In this document: positions 6,988 to 15,348 of the stretch, in pieces
How positions within the stretch are numbered: the stretch's first letter is position 1
How the letters are laid out: every line of letters begins with the position of its first letter
Assembly (NCBI GenBank): GCA_910588125.1
Contig: CAJUPI010000034.1
Coordinates: 1-33,735 of the forward strand
Length of the DNA stretch: 33,735 nucleotides
Source of the DNA: an uncultured Lachnospiraceae bacterium
GTDB taxonomy: Bacteria; Bacillota; Clostridia; Lachnospirales; Lachnospiraceae
Direction of reading: 5' to 3'
Translations under genes and position numbers: made by a program
Notes under the pieces: generated by a model
Databases searched by the model: none
The model's input: the letters and a program-made list of their open reading frames with translations, nothing else
What the model was told of the DNA's origin: nothing

Positions 6988-8838
6988 ATGTGCGGTATCG
7001 GTGGATTCTGCAATTTTCACAAAGACTATACCCTCCGGCCAGAGCCATATTATGATACTCTGGACCATATACACCAGATCCTGTCCCACCGGGGACCGGA
7101 CGCGCACGGCGTCTGGCTGGCCCCTCATGTGGGCTTCTCTCATGCCCGTCTTTCTGTCATTGACTTAAAAGGAGGGCAACAACCAATGCTCCGCACAGTC
7201 AACGGACATTCTTACGCTATTATTTATAATGGAGAGCTCTATAATACACATGAGCTGCGCCAGGAACTGATCTCCCGCGGCCATTCTTTTGAGAGCAACA
7301 GTGACACGGAGGTTATCCTGGTAAGCTACCTGGAATATGGCGCCAGTTTCGTTACCCGTCTGAACGGCATCTTTGCCATCGCCATCTGGGACGATGTCGC
7401 GAAACGCCTGCTTTTATACCGGGATCGCAGCGGAATCAAACCCCTGTTTTACTCATTGCGTGAAAATGAACTTCTTTTCGCCTCCGAAATCAAGGGTATC
7501 CTTGCCTGTCCCGGCATAGAAGCCCGAATAGATCGCCAGGGGCTCAATGAAATTTTCAGCATCGGCCCGGCCCGGACCAGTGGTTGTGGAGTCTTTCAGG
7601 GCATCCAAGAACTGCTGCCAGGGAACTTTGCCATTTATAATGAAAACGGCTTTCAGCAGCATTGTTACTGGAAATTAGAAAGCCACCCTCACGAGGACAG
7701 TTATTCGACCACCGTGGAAAAAACCACTGCTCTGGTACTGGATGCTATCCGACGCCAGATGGTCTCTGACGTACCAATTTGTACCTTTCTCTCCGGCGGC
7801 ATCGACTCCAGCCTGGTATCCGCAGTCTGTGCCTCAGAACTTAAGAAAAAAGGCGCACGCCTGTCCTCCTTCTCTTTTGATTTTACTGGCAATGAAAAAA
7901 ACTTTAAGGCCAATTCCTTCCAGCCCTCTCAAGATCGGCCTTATGTGGATCTGATGGTTTCCTTCTTACATTCGGATCATCATTTTTTGGAATGCAGCAC
8001 CCTGGAACAGGCCGACTACCTGAAGCAATCGGTAGATGCGCATGATCTGCCGGCCATGGCCGATGTGGATTCTTCGCTGCTTTTCTTCTGTTCCAAAGTC
8101 CGCCGCAGCCACAAGGTTACCCTGACCGGTGAATGCGCCGATGAGATTTTCGGCGGATATCCCTGGTTTCACAAAGAAGAATGCTTCCATGCCAATACCT
8201 TCCCCTGGACTATGGATTTGAAACCACGGCAAATCCTTTTAAAAGATGATTTTCTTGATTATCTGAATATGGAAGAATATGTGGCCGCACGTTATGAAGA
8301 GTCTGTCAGCGAAACGCCCCGTCTGGAATCCGACTCTCCCCGGGAACGGCGCCGCCGGGAGATTTCCTGGCTCAATCAGCGATGGTTTATGCAGACACTC
8401 TTAAACCGAATGGATCGCACCAGCATGTTTTCCGGCCTGGAGGCACGGGTTCCCTTTGCTGATCACCGTATTATCGAATATGTGTGGAATATTCCCTGGG
8501 AAATGAAGGCGAAAAATGGTATTGCCAAAGCTCTTTTACGGGAATGCGGACGCGATTACCTTCCTAACGAGATCCGCCACCGCCGCAAATCTCCTTATCC
8601 GAAGACCTATGATACCGGCTATGAGGCCCTGCTGGCCGATCGCATCCGTGATATCCTGGCTGACCCTGGTTCTCCGGTTTTACAATTTCTTGATCCGAAA
8701 AAGGTCAGGCAATTCCTGGCTGCTCCCTCCGACTATGGGAAGCCCTGGTACGGACAGCTGATGGCCGGCCCGCAGCTAATGGCCTATCTCTGGCAGATCA
8801 ATTACTGGATGAAAAAATATAAAATAACAACAGTCTGA
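6988..8838 (+). CDS. asnB: Asparagine synthetase (glutamine-hydrolysing)
   Basis: The enzyme converts aspartate, ATP and glutamine to asparagine, AMP, PPi and glutamate. The N-terminal class II amidotransferase domain begins MCGIGGF; Cys2 is the nucleophile that must become N-terminal, so 6988 is chosen over an ATG nine bases upstream that sits too close to the AAGAAGG ribosome binding site. Further glutaminase motifs are LSHRGPDAHG, HARLSVIDL and IIYNGELYN. The synthetase domain has the PP-loop FLSGGIDSS near residues 267-275, the TGECADEIFGGYPW motif, and RMDRTSMFSGLEARVPFAD. At 616 residues it is full length. A role in tailoring peptides, known for some AsnB paralogues, has no support from the neighbours. 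Confidence 0.95.
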   Translation: MCGIGGFCNFHKDYTLRPEPYYDTLDHIHQILSHRGPDAHGVWLAPHVGFSHARLSVIDLKGGQQPMLRTVNGHSYAIIYNGELYNTHELRQELISRGHSFESNSDTEVILVSYLEYGASFVTRLNGIFAIAIWDDVAKRLLLYRDRSGIKPLFYSLRENELLFASEIKGILACPGIEARIDRQGLNEIFSIGPARTSGCGVFQGIQELLPGNFAIYNENGFQQHCYWKLESHPHEDSYSTTVEKTTALVLDAIRRQMVSDVPICTFLSGGIDSSLVSAVCASELKKKGARLSSFSFDFTGNEKNFKANSFQPSQDRPYVDLMVSFLHSDHHFLECSTLEQADYLKQSVDAHDLPAMADVDSSLLFFCSKVRRSHKVTLTGECADEIFGGYPWFHKEECFHANTFPWTMDLKPRQILLKDDFLDYLNMEEYVAARYEESVSETPRLESDSPRERRRREISWLNQRWFMQTLLNRMDRTSMFSGLEARVPFADHRIIEYVWNIPWEMKAKNGIAKALLRECGRDYLPNEIRHRRKSPYPKTYDTGYEALLADRIRDILADPGSPVLQFLDPKKVRQFLAAPSDYGKPWYGQLMAGPQLMAYLWQINYWMKKYKITTV

Positions 8839-8921
8839 CCTTTACTTTTCTTTTATCGCGTCGATATAAATGATAAATGGTATTCCCATAAATAATCAAA
8901 AAGGAAAAGGAGGATTTTTCT

Positions 8922-9542
8922 ATGCAGGTTAATAGCCAGGATTATGCTGTCCGGCAGTATTCGCAGAATACCAGATCTACTCAGACCAGCGCCGTAGGCA
9001 GCTCCTCTGCAGCATCTTCTGATAAAGCCGCGGAGACCACTTCCAAGACTACTGCACCGGATGTAGACCGCGCTGAATTCAGCCGCGACACCGACATTAC
9101 CAAGATGAGCGATTCCGATCGTGCTGCATTGGTTAAAAGCTTAAAGGATGATTTGGACAATCAGATGTCCCGCTTTACCAGCATGATGACTCAGACCTTC
9201 CAGAAGCAGGGCATCACTGCCGCCTCTCTTCAGGGCGACAACTTCTGGAAATTCATGGCCAGCGGCAATTATACCGTAGATGCTAAGACCAAAGCGGAAG
9301 CCGAAGAAGCTATTTCTGAGGATGGTTTCTGGGGTGTGAAGCAGACTTCTCAACGTATCTTTGATTTTGCAGCGGCTCTTGCCGGTGATGATGTCGAGAC
9401 TATGAAGAAGATGCAGGCAGCTGTGGAAAAGGGATTTGAGCAGGCCGGCGCCGCTTGGGGCGGAGAGCTTCCCTCCATCTGCGGTGACACCCATACTGCT
9501 GTGGGCAAACTGTTCGATGAATACTATGCCAGTCACTCATAA
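8922..9542 (+). CDS. Conserved-looking hypothetical protein, soluble
   Basis: The 206-residue protein has no signal peptide or membrane segment. Residues 1-60 are low complexity, rich in Ser, Thr, Ala and Gln, and look disordered. Residues 60-206 are helical and well structured, with the ordered pattern DGFWGVKQTSQRIFDFAAALAG, then KGFEQAGAAWGGELP and a C-terminal LFDEYYASHS. I recall this W-G-V-x-x-T-S-x-R-I pattern from unnamed clostridial proteins (possibly the DUF5610 type), but the assignment is weak and no function is claimed. An excellent AAGGAGG site precedes the ATG. The low-complexity N-terminus followed by a helical domain is reminiscent of exported or surface-appendage-associated proteins without a classical signal. 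Confidence 0.7.
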   Translation: MQVNSQDYAVRQYSQNTRSTQTSAVGSSSAASSDKAAETTSKTTAPDVDRAEFSRDTDITKMSDSDRAALVKSLKDDLDNQMSRFTSMMTQTFQKQGITAASLQGDNFWKFMASGNYTVDAKTKAEAEEAISEDGFWGVKQTSQRIFDFAAALAGDDVETMKKMQAAVEKGFEQAGAAWGGELPSICGDTHTAVGKLFDEYYASHS

Positions 9543-9664
9543 CGATTATAAGATCCGGCATTCCACACTTTAGCTTTTACGCCGGATGACGGTACAATCT
9601 CCGGGAGAAGCGGTTTTATGACATTTTCCCCGTGTATTCCCGGTAGCTTGTACTCATGTCTGAG

Positions 9665-9707
9665 ATCTCTCTGCAAGACAGACAATACTCTCTTGCAGAG
9701 AGATTTT
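9665..9707 (+). terminator. Rho-independent terminator
   Basis: A perfect 14-bp stem (ATCTCTCTGCAAGA at 9665-9678, complement at 9691-9704) with a 12-base loop ends in TTTT. It lies between the hypothetical protein gene and the lipoprotein gene and separates their transcription. Confidence 0.8.
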
Positions 9708-9716
9708 CAGGCATAT

Positions 9717-9745
9717 TTGATTTTATCAGAAAATGATGATATACA
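9717..9745 (+). promoter_or_regulatory. Candidate promoter of the lipoprotein gene
   Basis: TTGATT (9717-9722) and TATACA (9740-9745) are separated by 17 bases, right after the preceding terminator and 24 bases before the ATG at 9769. Each hexamer matches the sigma-A consensus at four of six positions. Confidence 0.5.
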
Positions 9746-9768
9746 AAATATAGAGGAGAAAGAGTATT

Positions 9769-11007
9769 ATGAACACCAAGCGTATTCGTCACCAGGCACT
9801 CATTCTTTGCCTGATTGTTTTTTGTACTATTCCTTTTTTACAGGGCTGCGGAGGTGGCGCTAAGACCCCGGAAGAATATCTCGCCAAAATGAAAGAATTC
9901 TCCACCCCGGATAAAACAGCATCCATATATCTGGATCAGGAGTGGTCGGAAGAAGACTTGCAGATGGACTGCTGGCTGGGCGCCGGGAGCAAAAAAGGGG
10001 ACAAGGCTGTGGTTCTCATGCAATTCCCCAAGGTTGGCGCCAATCAACTGGCTGATTCTATGGATACGGTAACCGAGCTGGTGGAAACCAGCTATCAGAT
10101 TTCCGGCAAAACAGATGCCGAGGCCCCTTCCATTCCAGATATGAACGGAGTCACTGCTTCTACCTGTAAGATGTCCGCCGGCGGTGTGACGGGAGACGCC
10201 TATCTGGTCTATGGGGAAACCGATTATGCCTATTATGCACTTTCTTATATTGCTGACAAAATGAACGACAACGATATCGCTTCTTTTAAAGCTTCCTGCT
10301 CCAAGTTCCACGAAGAAGCCCCGGAAGTTGAAGACAACTTTGCCTCTGAAATGTCCGATACGATCCGTTGGTTCAACGCCTCTTATGCTATTCTCACTGA
10401 TTTAAACAACTGGGACTACAACCTGTTTGGCGGCCTGCCGGCTAATGATGATTCCGCCGCTATCGTTCAGCAGCTTCTGCCGGAGTGGTGGGATGTAACG
10501 GATCGTGCCAGCGCTGATGAAACCCTGTCATGGATCTTAAGTGAAGGCCACCGGACCGGTTTTGTGGAAGATGCACAGACTCTGGAAAGCTTTGGTGTTA
10601 CCGCTGAGACCTCCACGGATGATATTGTGTCCATGTTGATTAGTGATTATGGCTTGGAGGAAGAAGATGCCCAGTCCTATGCCAAAGCGTATGGCATGTA
10701 TGCTGAATTTGGCCCGGATGCCATCTCTGGCTGGGATTATTGCCGTGCGATGAATCTGTTAGGATATTATTTCACCGCCGGTTATTATACCGAGCAGGAG
10801 GCGCTGGACAAGTCTCTGGAGGTTGCTCAGACGATGCAGCCGCTGTTTGAATCCTGGGATGGCCTGATCGACAGCTATCTGCGCGGTTATGAGTACTGGG
10901 CCGACGGCGACAGCGAAGAGCGTCGGGCTCTGTACGAAGAGCTGAAAACACGGGATGACAATCCTTATGCCATTGACTTTAAGATGAGCCTCGAGAAAAC
11001 CTGGTAA
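9769..11007 (+). CDS. Lipoprotein with C-terminal DUF1266-like domain
   Basis: The 412-residue product has a lipoprotein signal with lipobox LQGC (Cys27 lipidated), so it is anchored to the outer face of the membrane. Residues 30-190 form a region of unclear identity with an alternating strand pattern. Residues 195-412 match what I know of DUF1266: a helical start around WFNASYAILTDLN, LSWILSEGHR in the middle, then GWDYCRAMNLLGYYFTAGYYTEQEA and FESWDGLIDSYLRGYEYWADG. DUF1266 has no assigned function. A GGAG site precedes the ATG, and the gene ends at a large convergent hairpin. It is probably monocistronic, since a terminator and promoter separate it from the gene before. Confidence 0.8.
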   Translation: MNTKRIRHQALILCLIVFCTIPFLQGCGGGAKTPEEYLAKMKEFSTPDKTASIYLDQEWSEEDLQMDCWLGAGSKKGDKAVVLMQFPKVGANQLADSMDTVTELVETSYQISGKTDAEAPSIPDMNGVTASTCKMSAGGVTGDAYLVYGETDYAYYALSYIADKMNDNDIASFKASCSKFHEEAPEVEDNFASEMSDTIRWFNASYAILTDLNNWDYNLFGGLPANDDSAAIVQQLLPEWWDVTDRASADETLSWILSEGHRTGFVEDAQTLESFGVTAETSTDDIVSMLISDYGLEEEDAQSYAKAYGMYAEFGPDAISGWDYCRAMNLLGYYFTAGYYTEQEALDKSLEVAQTMQPLFESWDGLIDSYLRGYEYWADGDSEERRALYEELKTRDDNPYAIDFKMSLEKTW

Positions 11008-11035
11008 ATACATTTTAAAAATTCACCTCTGAAGA

Positions 11036-11205
11036 AGGGTGTTGCAAAATAAGTCCCCCTCCCTTTCTCTTATCTAGTGTCCGGCTGTTCACGAACATTC
11101 TGTCTGATATTGACGGACTTTGTCCGTTAAGAGCAGACTGTGTGTACGTGAACCATCCGAACACAGGATAAGAGAAAGGGAGGGGGACTTATTTTGCAAC
11201 ACCCT
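11036..11205. terminator. Giant 170-nt palindrome, probable bidirectional terminator or small mobile hairpin
   Basis: Arms 11036-11074 and 11167-11205 are perfectly complementary over 39 bp. Inside, GTGTCCGG-type and CGTGAACC-type segments pair imperfectly, and ACGGAC/GTCCGT (11113-11118, 11122-11127) form a terminal hairpin. Each outer edge has a CTTATTTT run in the outgoing direction, suiting termination of both the lipoprotein gene and the converging hemB operon. Its loop-proximal segments are shared with the hairpin at 21456-21537, although the stems differ. Confidence 0.75.
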
Positions 11206-11265
11206 CTCTCGAACTCAAACTTAATGACGTTGGTTGCAAAGTCAAATACCCCGCCTGTCGTTTTT

Positions 11266-12246
11266 CTATCCAATCACTCCCCTATCCATCAACCGTGCAA
11301 TCTCCTCTGCAAAATAGGTCAGATATACGGATGCCCCGGCCCGATAAGCACCGATAGCCATTTCTGCAATCATTCTTTCTTCTTCCACATACCCCAGCTT
11401 TGCCCCCGCCTTTACCATCGCGTATTCCCCGCTGACACTATAAGCCGCCACCGGAAGCTCCACCCGATCTGCCACCTCACGGATAATATCCTGATAAGCC
11501 AGCGCCGGTTTTACCATCAGAATATCGGCTCCCTCTTCTACATCGGTAAGTGCTTCCTTAATTCCTTCTTTGCGATTGTGAAAATCCATCTGATACGATT
11601 TTCGATCGCCAAATGACGGTGCGGAACCGGCGGCATCCCGGAACGGCCCATAAAAACCAGACGCATATTTAACGGCATAAGACATAATCGGAACCTTCGT
11701 AAAGCCATGCATATCCAGCTCATTGCGGATCGCCAGTACCCGGCCATCCATCATGTCGGAAGGAGCTACCATATCGGCTCCTGCCTGTGCATGGGAAAGC
11801 GCCGTTTTAGCCAGCAGCATGAGAGTCGGATCATTGTCCACGTCATGGCCGCACAGTACTCCGCAATGCCCATGGGAAGTGTATTCGCACATGCACACGT
11901 CCGTAATCAGATATAGCTCTTCACCAAACTGCTTTCTTGACTCCCGCAAAGCTCTCTGTACAATCCCGTCCTCTGCATAGGCTCCACTGCCGTTTTCGTC
12001 CTTTTTGTCCGGAATACCAAAGAATATTACACTCTCTACCCCGGCCTTTTTCAATGACTCCAGCTTATATGGCAGTTGATCCATCGAGTACCGGTATTGT
12101 CCTGGCATCGTAGGGATTTCCTCCCGGATATTTTCTCCCTCCCGGACAAAAACCGGATAAATCAGTGAAGATTTGTCCACTCTGGTTTCCCTCACCATCT
12201 TTCGCAAAATCGCGTTTCCCCGCAATCTTCTTGGCCTTTGTATCAT
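11266..12246 (-). CDS. hemB: Delta-aminolevulinic acid dehydratase (porphobilinogen synthase)
   Basis: The enzyme condenses two 5-aminolevulinate molecules to porphobilinogen in the cytosol. At 326 residues it is full length. The cysteine-rich metal site CMCEYTSHGHC (Cys118, Cys120, Cys128) indicates a zinc-dependent enzyme. The two Schiff-base lysines are Lys193 in SYAVKYASGFYGPFRD and Lys246 in ILMVKPALAY. A GGAAGG ribosome binding site lies eight bases before the ATG. It is the last gene of the operon, 32 bases behind the hemA-sirC fusion, and ends against the large palindrome at 11036-11205. Confidence 0.97.
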   Translation of the reverse strand: MIQRPRRLRGNAILRKMVRETRVDKSSLIYPVFVREGENIREEIPTMPGQYRYSMDQLPYKLESLKKAGVESVIFFGIPDKKDENGSGAYAEDGIVQRALRESRKQFGEELYLITDVCMCEYTSHGHCGVLCGHDVDNDPTLMLLAKTALSHAQAGADMVAPSDMMDGRVLAIRNELDMHGFTKVPIMSYAVKYASGFYGPFRDAAGSAPSFGDRKSYQMDFHNRKEGIKEALTDVEEGADILMVKPALAYQDIIREVADRVELPVAAYSVSGEYAMVKAGAKLGYVEEERMIAEMAIGAYRAGASVYLTYFAEEIARLMDRGVIG

Positions 12247-12278
12247 TATATTTTCCTTCCTTTCCTGTTTCCGGCTCC

Positions 12279-14003
12279 TTAAAGCCGCTCATCCCCCCGC
12301 AAAAACTGTTTCAGCCATGAATGCAGCCGTCCTGTCACCTCGCTGGCCAACCTGTGATCCTTTCCCGAGGCAGTCACTCCCACCACCAGGCTCCCTTCTC
12401 TGGCCACTCCCGGAAAATAAAAATCACATTGGCTTTTGTCTCCGGCGTGATTGACCAAGACCTGCCTTTTCCGGCAGCAGCTCGCCACCTGTCCGTTCAC
12501 CTGCGCATCGTCGGTCGCTGCTATCACCAGGTCGCAGCCTGCTATGTCATCCGGTATAAAGCATCGTCTCTCCCAACACACCATGCCTTCCCCGGCAAGA
12601 CGTTCCATCTGCTCAGAGCCTGACGGCGCCACCACCCATACTTTTGCACCAAATGCCGTCAAGGTCTCGGCCCGCCGGGCAGCTATCTTACCGGCTCCCA
12701 CTATCAGAACCCTTTTATGTTTAATATCAAAAAACAACGGAAAATATGCATCGGCATCTGACTGCTTTTTTTTCCTATCGGAAACCGGCCTTTGTCCAGC
12801 CGCCTTTTTTTCCTCCTGATTCACCTTTTCTACCATGAGCAGGAACTTCTCCACCTCTTCCACCGTTCCGGCCTCCCGTAACTGATAAAGCAGGCGGCTG
12901 ATTGCTGCATCGGCCCCTTTTTCGCTGATATCCTGCAGGATCGTGCTCTTCCATTCTGCCATACTGTCCTGATTATCACGGTAAAGCAGCCATTTTTCAA
13001 ACTGATTTTCATATTCCTCAATAATCCGGTCCGCCAAAGGCACTTCTGCCAGCTTCCGCTCATTATTCTGGCGCGCCAGCTCCGTCATATCCTCAATATT
13101 ATAATACCAGCTCCGCGCCATCGGAAGCTTCTCAATATCCGGCGGCACCGCCAGATCCAGAAATACGCGGTCTTTCTCTGTCTTAAGATACTGTTTTAGA
13201 TCATATGCTGTCAATGTATAATGGGGGCTGGCCGTGGCACTGACCACCACGTCCATCTCATCCAGCCACAGGCATCGTTCCTCATAAGAAATCGCCTGGT
13301 ATCGTAAACCATGGCCCAGTTTTTCCAGAGACGAGCGGCTGCGCATAGTGACATAAATCTCAAGCTCCGGAATCTGCTGTACATTTTTCAGCACAATGCT
13401 TCCGATCCGCCCGGTAGCACCGAGAATCATCATTTTTTTCCCTCTTAATCCCCCTAAACGCTCCTCTGCCGCCTTGACAGCCAGCCCTGCCGTAGAAACC
13501 GGGGTTCTCGAAAGCTCTGTATCCGTCTTGACCCGCTTCGCCCCAGTCACGGCATCCCGAAACAACGTATTCAGATAGCTCCGGCAATATCCCCGCTCAT
13601 GAGAGAAATCATATGCCTGTTTTACTTGTCCTAAGATTTGATCCTCACCAATCACCATGGAATCCAGCCCTGCTGCCACCCGAAAGAGGTGATGTACCGC
13701 CTGCCTGCCATGGAAACGGCGCATATAACGGCCAATATCCTCCACCATCTCTGCACCGGCGGCCTTTATAGCTTCCCGCTCCATAATTTCCAGCACCGTT
13801 CTTGCCGGCTCTTTACCGCTTTCCATAGCATGACAGTAGATCTCCATCCGGTTGCAGGTAGAAAGCACCACTGCTTCATCAATCCACCCGGAGGCCAAAA
13901 GCCCCTGTAAAACCTGTGTCTTTCCCTCCTCAGAATAGGCAAACAATGAACGGATTGCCAAAGGTGTTGTTTTGTGGCTCAGGCTTAACAAATAAATTCC
14001 CAT
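12279..14003 (-). CDS. hemA: Glutamyl-tRNA reductase fused to precorrin-2 dehydrogenase
   Basis: The product has 574 residues and two enzymes. Residues 1-400 are glutamyl-tRNA reductase (HemA), which makes glutamate-1-semialdehyde from glutamyl-tRNA: catalytic Cys50 in LSTCNRMEIY, GLDSMVIGEDQILGQVK, the NADPH-binding MMILGATGRIGS near 191-202, and the helical dimerisation segment. After a charged linker (396-420), residues about 421-574 are a SirC/Met8-type domain with nucleotide-binding GAGKIAARRAETL (436-448), DLVIAATDD and CDFYFPGVAREG. This domain oxidises precorrin-2 to sirohydrochlorin and, in Met8/CysG relatives, also inserts iron. Similar fusions are reported in clostridia such as Clostridium josui. 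Its position supports a siroheme role. The ribosome binding site is weak, so coupling to hemL translation is possible. Confidence 0.93.
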   Translation of the reverse strand: MGIYLLSLSHKTTPLAIRSLFAYSEEGKTQVLQGLLASGWIDEAVVLSTCNRMEIYCHAMESGKEPARTVLEIMEREAIKAAGAEMVEDIGRYMRRFHGRQAVHHLFRVAAGLDSMVIGEDQILGQVKQAYDFSHERGYCRSYLNTLFRDAVTGAKRVKTDTELSRTPVSTAGLAVKAAEERLGGLRGKKMMILGATGRIGSIVLKNVQQIPELEIYVTMRSRSSLEKLGHGLRYQAISYEERCLWLDEMDVVVSATASPHYTLTAYDLKQYLKTEKDRVFLDLAVPPDIEKLPMARSWYYNIEDMTELARQNNERKLAEVPLADRIIEEYENQFEKWLLYRDNQDSMAEWKSTILQDISEKGADAAISRLLYQLREAGTVEEVEKFLLMVEKVNQEEKKAAGQRPVSDRKKKQSDADAYFPLFFDIKHKRVLIVGAGKIAARRAETLTAFGAKVWVVAPSGSEQMERLAGEGMVCWERRCFIPDDIAGCDLVIAATDDAQVNGQVASCCRKRQVLVNHAGDKSQCDFYFPGVAREGSLVVGVTASGKDHRLASEVTGRLHSWLKQFLRGDERL

Positions 14004-14048
14004 ATCCGGCCCCGTTTCTTTTTGTTCTTATCTGTTCGAATCCTTTTA

Positions 14049-15320
14049 TTACCCGAGAATGGCTCTGCAGGTTTCTGCTATTTCCTCCTCTGTATGAGCC
14101 GCCGATACAAACATCGCCTCAAACTGGGACGGTGCCACATATATGCCGCGTTCTAACATCCTCCCAAAATAATCAGCATATGCCTTTGTATCGGAAGCGG
14201 TGGCACTGTCATAATCCTGCACCGGTCCGGCTGTAAAGAAGGCACTGAGCAGAGATCCCACCTGATTCACCCAAATAGCCTCACCGGTCTTCTCCGCCCT
14301 TTCTCTGAAAGCAGCCGCCAGACGTCCGGCTTTTTGTTCTATATCCGTGTAATACTCCGGATGCTGCTTTAAAATCTCCAGCGTGACAATCCCAGCCGTC
14401 GTAGCGATAGGGTTGCCGGATAAGGTCCCTGCCTGATATACCGGCCCCACCGGCGACACCATGTCCATAATTTCCTTCCGGCCTCCGTAGGCTGCCATTG
14501 GCATGCCGCCGCCCACAATTTTTCCCATCGTCGTCAAGTCCGGCTTCACCCCAAAATATTCCTGTGCTCCGCCCATCCCCAGGCGAAATCCCGTGATTAC
14601 CTCGTCAAAGATCAATAATGTCCCCTGCTGCTGGGTAATCTCTCTCAAAAACGTCAGAAAACCGTCCTCCGGCAACACCACTCCCATATTCGCCGCCACC
14701 GGTTCCACGATGATCGCCGCCACCCGATTCTCATAACGGGCCATCAATTCCTGCACAGAATCCTTGTCATTATAAAGCGCTACCAGAGTATTTTGTGTAT
14801 AGGACGCCGGTACTCCACTACTGTCCGGCACTGCTGTCGTCAAGGCCGCTGAGCCTGCCTTGACCAACAATCCGTCCGAATGCCCGTGATAATTTCCTTT
14901 AAACTTCAGAATCAGATCCCGGCCGGTATATCCCCTCGCCACCCGAATGGCGCTCATCACCGCCTCAGTCCCCGAACTGACCAGACGTACCTTCTCCACC
15001 GACGGCATTGCCTCGTGAATCAATTCTGCCAGCTTAAGTTCTTTTTCTGTCGGCGCCCCATAAGTCAGGCCATCCGCACATGCCTTCTGTACAGCCTCAA
15101 CCACCTCCGGATGCGCATGGCCCAAAATCCCCGGCCCCCAGGAGCAGACATAGTCGATAAAGGTGTTGCCGTCCACATCCGTAATATGGCTCCCCTTTGC
15201 ATGATCGATAAACAACGGCGTCCGCCCTACAGAACCAAATGCCCGTACCGGACTATTTACTCCGCCAGGAATCCGTTTTTGGGACTTCTCAAATAATCGT
15301 GCTGATTTGCTGGTATTCAC
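14049..15320 (-). CDS. hemL: Glutamate-1-semialdehyde 2,1-aminomutase
   Basis: This PLP enzyme converts glutamate-1-semialdehyde to 5-aminolevulinate, the step after HemA. The 423-residue protein has SQKRIPGGVNSPVRAF near the N-terminus, VSSGTEAVMSAIRVARG for phosphate binding, LIFDEVITGFR with the cofactor aspartate, and the Schiff-base lysine in TTMGKIVGGGMPMAAYGG. The start is set at the GTG at 15320 (VNTSKSARLF), because GGAG lies eight bases upstream and length then fits the family. A longer frame to 15476 would overlap the hemD coding end and is rejected. It lies 28 bases after hemC-cobA-hemD and 45 bases before hemA-sirC. Confidence 0.95.
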   Translation of the reverse strand: MNTSKSARLFEKSQKRIPGGVNSPVRAFGSVGRTPLFIDHAKGSHITDVDGNTFIDYVCSWGPGILGHAHPEVVEAVQKACADGLTYGAPTEKELKLAELIHEAMPSVEKVRLVSSGTEAVMSAIRVARGYTGRDLILKFKGNYHGHSDGLLVKAGSAALTTAVPDSSGVPASYTQNTLVALYNDKDSVQELMARYENRVAAIIVEPVAANMGVVLPEDGFLTFLREITQQQGTLLIFDEVITGFRLGMGGAQEYFGVKPDLTTMGKIVGGGMPMAAYGGRKEIMDMVSPVGPVYQAGTLSGNPIATTAGIVTLEILKQHPEYYTDIEQKAGRLAAAFRERAEKTGEAIWVNQVGSLLSAFFTAGPVQDYDSATASDTKAYADYFGRMLERGIYVAPSQFEAMFVSAAHTEEEIAETCRAILG

Positions 15321-15348
15321 TTTTTTCTCCTTATCTCTGTTGTTTTCT

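Noticed and set aside
9618..9863. Plus-strand frame between the hypothetical protein and the lipoprotein
   Set aside because: It spans a perfect terminator hairpin and a promoter, and overlaps the lipoprotein start out of frame.
11215..11232. CAAACTTAATGACGTTG as another copy of the mobile element end
   Set aside because: Only about 15 bases match one terminus, with no stem arm, opposite end or target duplication; it may be a relic or chance.
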